From UBA695 sp042691655 (GTDB lineage: Bacteria; Verrucomicrobiota; Verrucomicrobiia; Chthoniobacterales; Chthoniobacteraceae), in assembly GCA_042691655.1 (NCBI GenBank), contig CP170506.1, positions 806,001 to 870,000 of the forward strand: a stretch of DNA of 64,000 nt. Reading direction: 5' to 3'. Position numbers and translations under genes: made by a program. Positions 61,649 through 64,000 of this stretch are shown in pieces. The notes beneath the pieces are model-generated. The model was given only the letters and a program-made list of their open reading frames with translations. It made no database searches and had not been told where the DNA came from. Every line of letters starts with the position of its first letter. Positions within the stretch are counted from its first letter, which is position 1.

Positions 61649-64000
61649 TTAGTCGGTCGCCAACATAACTTGCTTAATCGATTCGCGAAGCGTTTCGAAC
61701 CTTATGGGTTTCGTCAAATGCCGATCAAAGCCGGCATCTCGGCTTTGTCGAACGTCCTCTTCGGTTCCATAACCGCTGAGCGCAATTCCACGGAGATCGT
61801 GGAGTTTTCGGATTTCCCGGATCAGGTCCAACCCATTGCCATCAGGCAGCCCCAGATCGCTGATGAGCAGATCAAAATGGTCCTTCATTGCCAGGTCTAG
61901 AGCGGTTTTGATGTTGGTGGCGGTGGTCACATTGTAACCCAATCGCACCAGCAACCTGGCTAGCGTAGCCAGTGTATCGGCGTGATCCTCTACCAACAAA
62001 ATACTGAGGACTCTTTCCGGGATGGCTGTGGACGGCGCAGGGGGCCGGGCGGATTCCGGTACAACGGCGGCAACGGTATCCAGTTCCACTGCAAATGTAG
62101 CTCCTTTGCCTCTTCCTTTGCTGAAAGCGATGATGCGGCCATGGTGCATTTCCACAACGGTTTTGGCGATGCTGAGCCCCAGTCCTAACCCGCCAAAAAA
62201 CTGGGTGGTGGTCTTTTCGCCCTGCTCAAAGGCGTTAAAAATCCGCGGGAGAACTTCTGGGGGAATTCCGATTCCTGTGTCGGTGATTTCGATCCGCAGC
62301 CGACCGTTGGCGTTAGATGTTACAACGCGGATTTCGCCTCCCTCTGGAGTGAATTTTGTCGCATTCCTTAAAATATTCCAAAATACCTGCTGTAAGCGCG
62401 TAGGGTCGGCCCAAACATGATGCAGGTCCGCTGGCGGGCTCATCGTAAGCCTTATGTGTTTTGCCTCGATGTCTTGCCGTGAGATGGTCAAGGCGGCTTC
62501 GAGACAGACCTGCGCGTCCACTGTTTGGGGCTGCATTGAAATCTTGCCGCTATTGATTCTTGTTACATCCAGCAGATCATCGATGAGAATTTTTTCCATT
62601 TCTATATTGCGGTGAATAAGATCGATGCTGATTTGCATTTCGGGCGATAGGTCCGAGTGATCTTTTAGTTCACTTACAACGGCGAGTACCGGCGTGAGAG
62701 GAGTTCGCAGTTCGTGGCTTAACACAGCAATGAACTGGGCTTTAACTTGATTGGCTGTTTCCAGAGCTTCCTTGTTTTCTAAGAGCGCGTTCTCCGCCTC
62801 TTTGCTCTTGGTTGTGTCCAAGTGGGCGATCACCGCGCCTTTTCGCGAACCCTTGAGCGGGCTGACATGCATCTGAAACCAGCGTTGCTTGCCTGGAGCG
62901 TGACAGGGATACTCTAAACTGAACTCGCTTTTCTCACCATTCATCACGGCCAGAATCCCTGACCGCGCCGCAGCCGCTTCCTTGCCATTGGGATAATTCG
63001 GGGCCTTTTCACAAATAGCCAAATAGTTCATTCCTTCTGAATTTTCCGCGAGGTCCGGTGCTCCATTTTCCAAAGCGAACTGCTTCCATGCCCGGTTGAC
63101 CGCGATGATGGTGCCAGCCTTATCGATCACGGCAAGGTTCTCAATGAGAGAGTCGCGAACGCTCCTTCCAAAACATTCGCTTGCCCGTAGCGCTTCTTCA
63201 ATTTGTTTTTGGGCTGTGATATCCTGGGTCGTTCCCAACAATTGGATTACCTTCCCGGCGGGGCTACGCACGGCCTCGCCTCCACCCGTGACCCATCGTC
63301 GCGTGCCGCCGGAATCAATGAATTCGAGCGAAAGATCGTAACTAGTGCCGGTTTCCAGTGCATGGTTCACAGCGGCATCCAATCTCGCCGAACTTTCTGG
63401 CGTAAAAATAGCGGTGAATTCCCGATAGCCGGGCGGTGGAAGCTTGGGATCGCGGCCAAAGATTTTAAACAGCTCGTCAGACCAAGTAGTCATGTCTGTT
63501 GGAACATCCCATTGCCAACAGCCAACGTGAGTCAAGCGTTGCGCATCATTTAGAATTTGCTCGCGGCGCAAGAGCTCCTGTTCGCTTTGTTTTAAGACCT
63601 GCGTTTGTCGTTCCATTTCCAAAACATGAGTTTGATGTATCTGGATCTCGGCGGCCAATCGAAGCGCTCGGCGCAAACGGCTACAGACCCAGATGAAGAA
63701 CAGATTCCCGGCAACGAAAATCCCCATGCTGATGACGTCGGCACGGGACGCAATGGCAAGTTTGCCAATAGGTTCCACCCAATAGAAAGTTGCCACCAAA
63801 CACGACAAAACTGTTGCCAACAGGCCTGGGCCAACGCCGCCAAAAAGGGTAGCGATAACGATGAACGGGTAGAATACCAAATAGATCCGGAATCCTCCGG
63901 TCAGTAAATCCGCTTCATCGATTAAAAGAGCTGCCGCAACTGACAAAATTGCCACGATATAGCGGAGCGACGTCGACGCTCCATTGACCGTCCACCAACC
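61649..64000 (-). CDS. Hybrid sensor histidine kinase, N-terminus beyond window
   Basis: The frame stays open from a GTG at 63955 to the last base (15 more codons, including TSLRYI), so the 5' end is outside the window. Visible parts, numbered from that GTG: membrane helices (about 1-100, VFYPFIVIATLFGGVGPGLL as in DUF4118/KdpD-type sensors), PAS domains (about 135-255 and 262-385), a HisKA helix with H414 in FIAVLSHELRTPL, a HATPase domain (DTGIGIPPE, GGLGLGLSIA) and a C-terminal receiver with its Asp in LLISDLGLPDGNG. It signals on the membrane; no output regulator is next to it in the window. Confidence 0.85.
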   Translation of the reverse strand, partial: GWWTVNGASTSLRYIVAILSVAAALLIDEADLLTGGFRIYLVFYPFIVIATLFGGVGPGLLATVLSCLVATFYWVEPIGKLAIASRADVISMGIFVAGNLFFIWVCSRLRRALRLAAEIQIHQTHVLEMERQTQVLKQSEQELLRREQILNDAQRLTHVGCWQWDVPTDMTTWSDELFKIFGRDPKLPPPGYREFTAIFTPESSARLDAAVNHALETGTSYDLSLEFIDSGGTRRWVTGGGEAVRSPAGKVIQLLGTTQDITAQKQIEEALRASECFGRSVRDSLIENLAVIDKAGTIIAVNRAWKQFALENGAPDLAENSEGMNYLAICEKAPNYPNGKEAAAARSGILAVMNGEKSEFSLEYPCHAPGKQRWFQMHVSPLKGSRKGAVIAHLDTTKSKEAENALLENKEALETANQVKAQFIAVLSHELRTPLTPVLAVVSELKDHSDLSPEMQISIDLIHRNIEMEKILIDDLLDVTRINSGKISMQPQTVDAQVCLEAALTISRQDIEAKHIRLTMSPPADLHHVWADPTRLQQVFWNILRNATKFTPEGGEIRVVTSNANGRLRIEITDTGIGIPPEVLPRIFNAFEQGEKTTTQFFGGLGLGLSIAKTVVEMHHGRIIAFSKGRGKGATFAVELDTVAAVVPESARPPAPSTAIPERVLSILLVEDHADTLATLARLLVRLGYNVTTATNIKTALDLAMKDHFDLLISDLGLPDGNGLDLIREIRKLHDLRGIALSGYGTEEDVRQSRDAGFDRHLTKPIRFETLRESIKQVMLATD

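Noticed and set aside
1..64000. CRISPR arrays, tRNA and rRNA genes
   Set aside because: No regularly spaced repeats and no tRNA T-loop/anticodon arrangement or rRNA segment was recognised on either strand by eye.

Overview
The window looks like chromosomal DNA from a high-GC Gram-negative member of the Verrucomicrobiota. The best evidence is a four-gene 'Verru_Chthon' pseudopilin cassette (order D-B-C-A). An autotransporter-repeat protein with a PEP-CTERM tail, a TonB-dependent receptor and an OprB porin show a diderm envelope. Many start codons lack a Shine-Dalgarno sequence and follow pyrimidine-rich leaders such as TTCCTATG. I saw no rRNA, tRNA or CRISPR array. The first and last genes both run off the window.

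Layout. 1-6.6 kb: the Verru_Chthon cassette on the minus strand, followed by a secreted protein cut by the left edge. 6.7-10 kb: a heparinase II/III-like lyase and a GntR/LacI-type sugar regulator, separated by a 160-bp palindromic repeat. 10.4-17 kb: a PEP-CTERM beta-repeat protein, then a tandem family of secreted proteins sharing one N-terminal domain (one domain-only, two fused to GH5 hydrolases). 17.1-24.7 kb: a signalling cluster that closely resembles the Ralstonia phcBSRQ quorum-sensing operon (SAM methyltransferase, membrane kinase fused to a PhcR-like receiver-kinase, two more receiver/kinase proteins), plus a PAS kinase with a degraded ATPase domain. 24.8-28 kb: marR-emrA-emrB efflux operon with a visible promoter and operator. 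28.1-35.7 kb: fructose PTS operon fruA - EIIA/HPr/EI fusion - fruK - oprB, divergent from a DeoR regulator. 35.8-37.2 kb: four small stress-type proteins (YflT-like, BON, CsbD, DUF1328).

37.2-42.7 kb: AraC regulator with a divergent GH78 rhamnosidase, then a DUF4203-like membrane protein and a Na+/Ca2+-exchanger-type protein. 42.8-46.5 kb: LysR regulator divergent from pirin-wrbA-doxX-VOC, then an ArsC-like protein. 46.5-51.6 kb: LysR/MFS pair, a secreted Ntn amidase and a lipoprotein lipase-like hydrolase. 51.7-57.6 kb: a tightly packed metal-chelate uptake operon (TonB receptor, binding protein, isochorismatase-fold hydrolase, permease, ATPase). 57.6-61.6 kb: a disturbed accessory zone with two opposed transposase remnants, a PIN-like plus PD-(D/E)XK nuclease pair, an aldolase remnant and small unknown ORFs. 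61.6-64 kb: a large hybrid histidine kinase cut by the right edge.

Overall the region serves plant-polysaccharide and sugar use (GH5, GH78, heparinase-like lyase, fructose PTS), envelope and stress functions, and cell-density or environmental signalling. The most interesting unit is the Phc-like cluster at 17.1-24.7 kb; the least explained is the nuclease pair at 58.9-60.1 kb.
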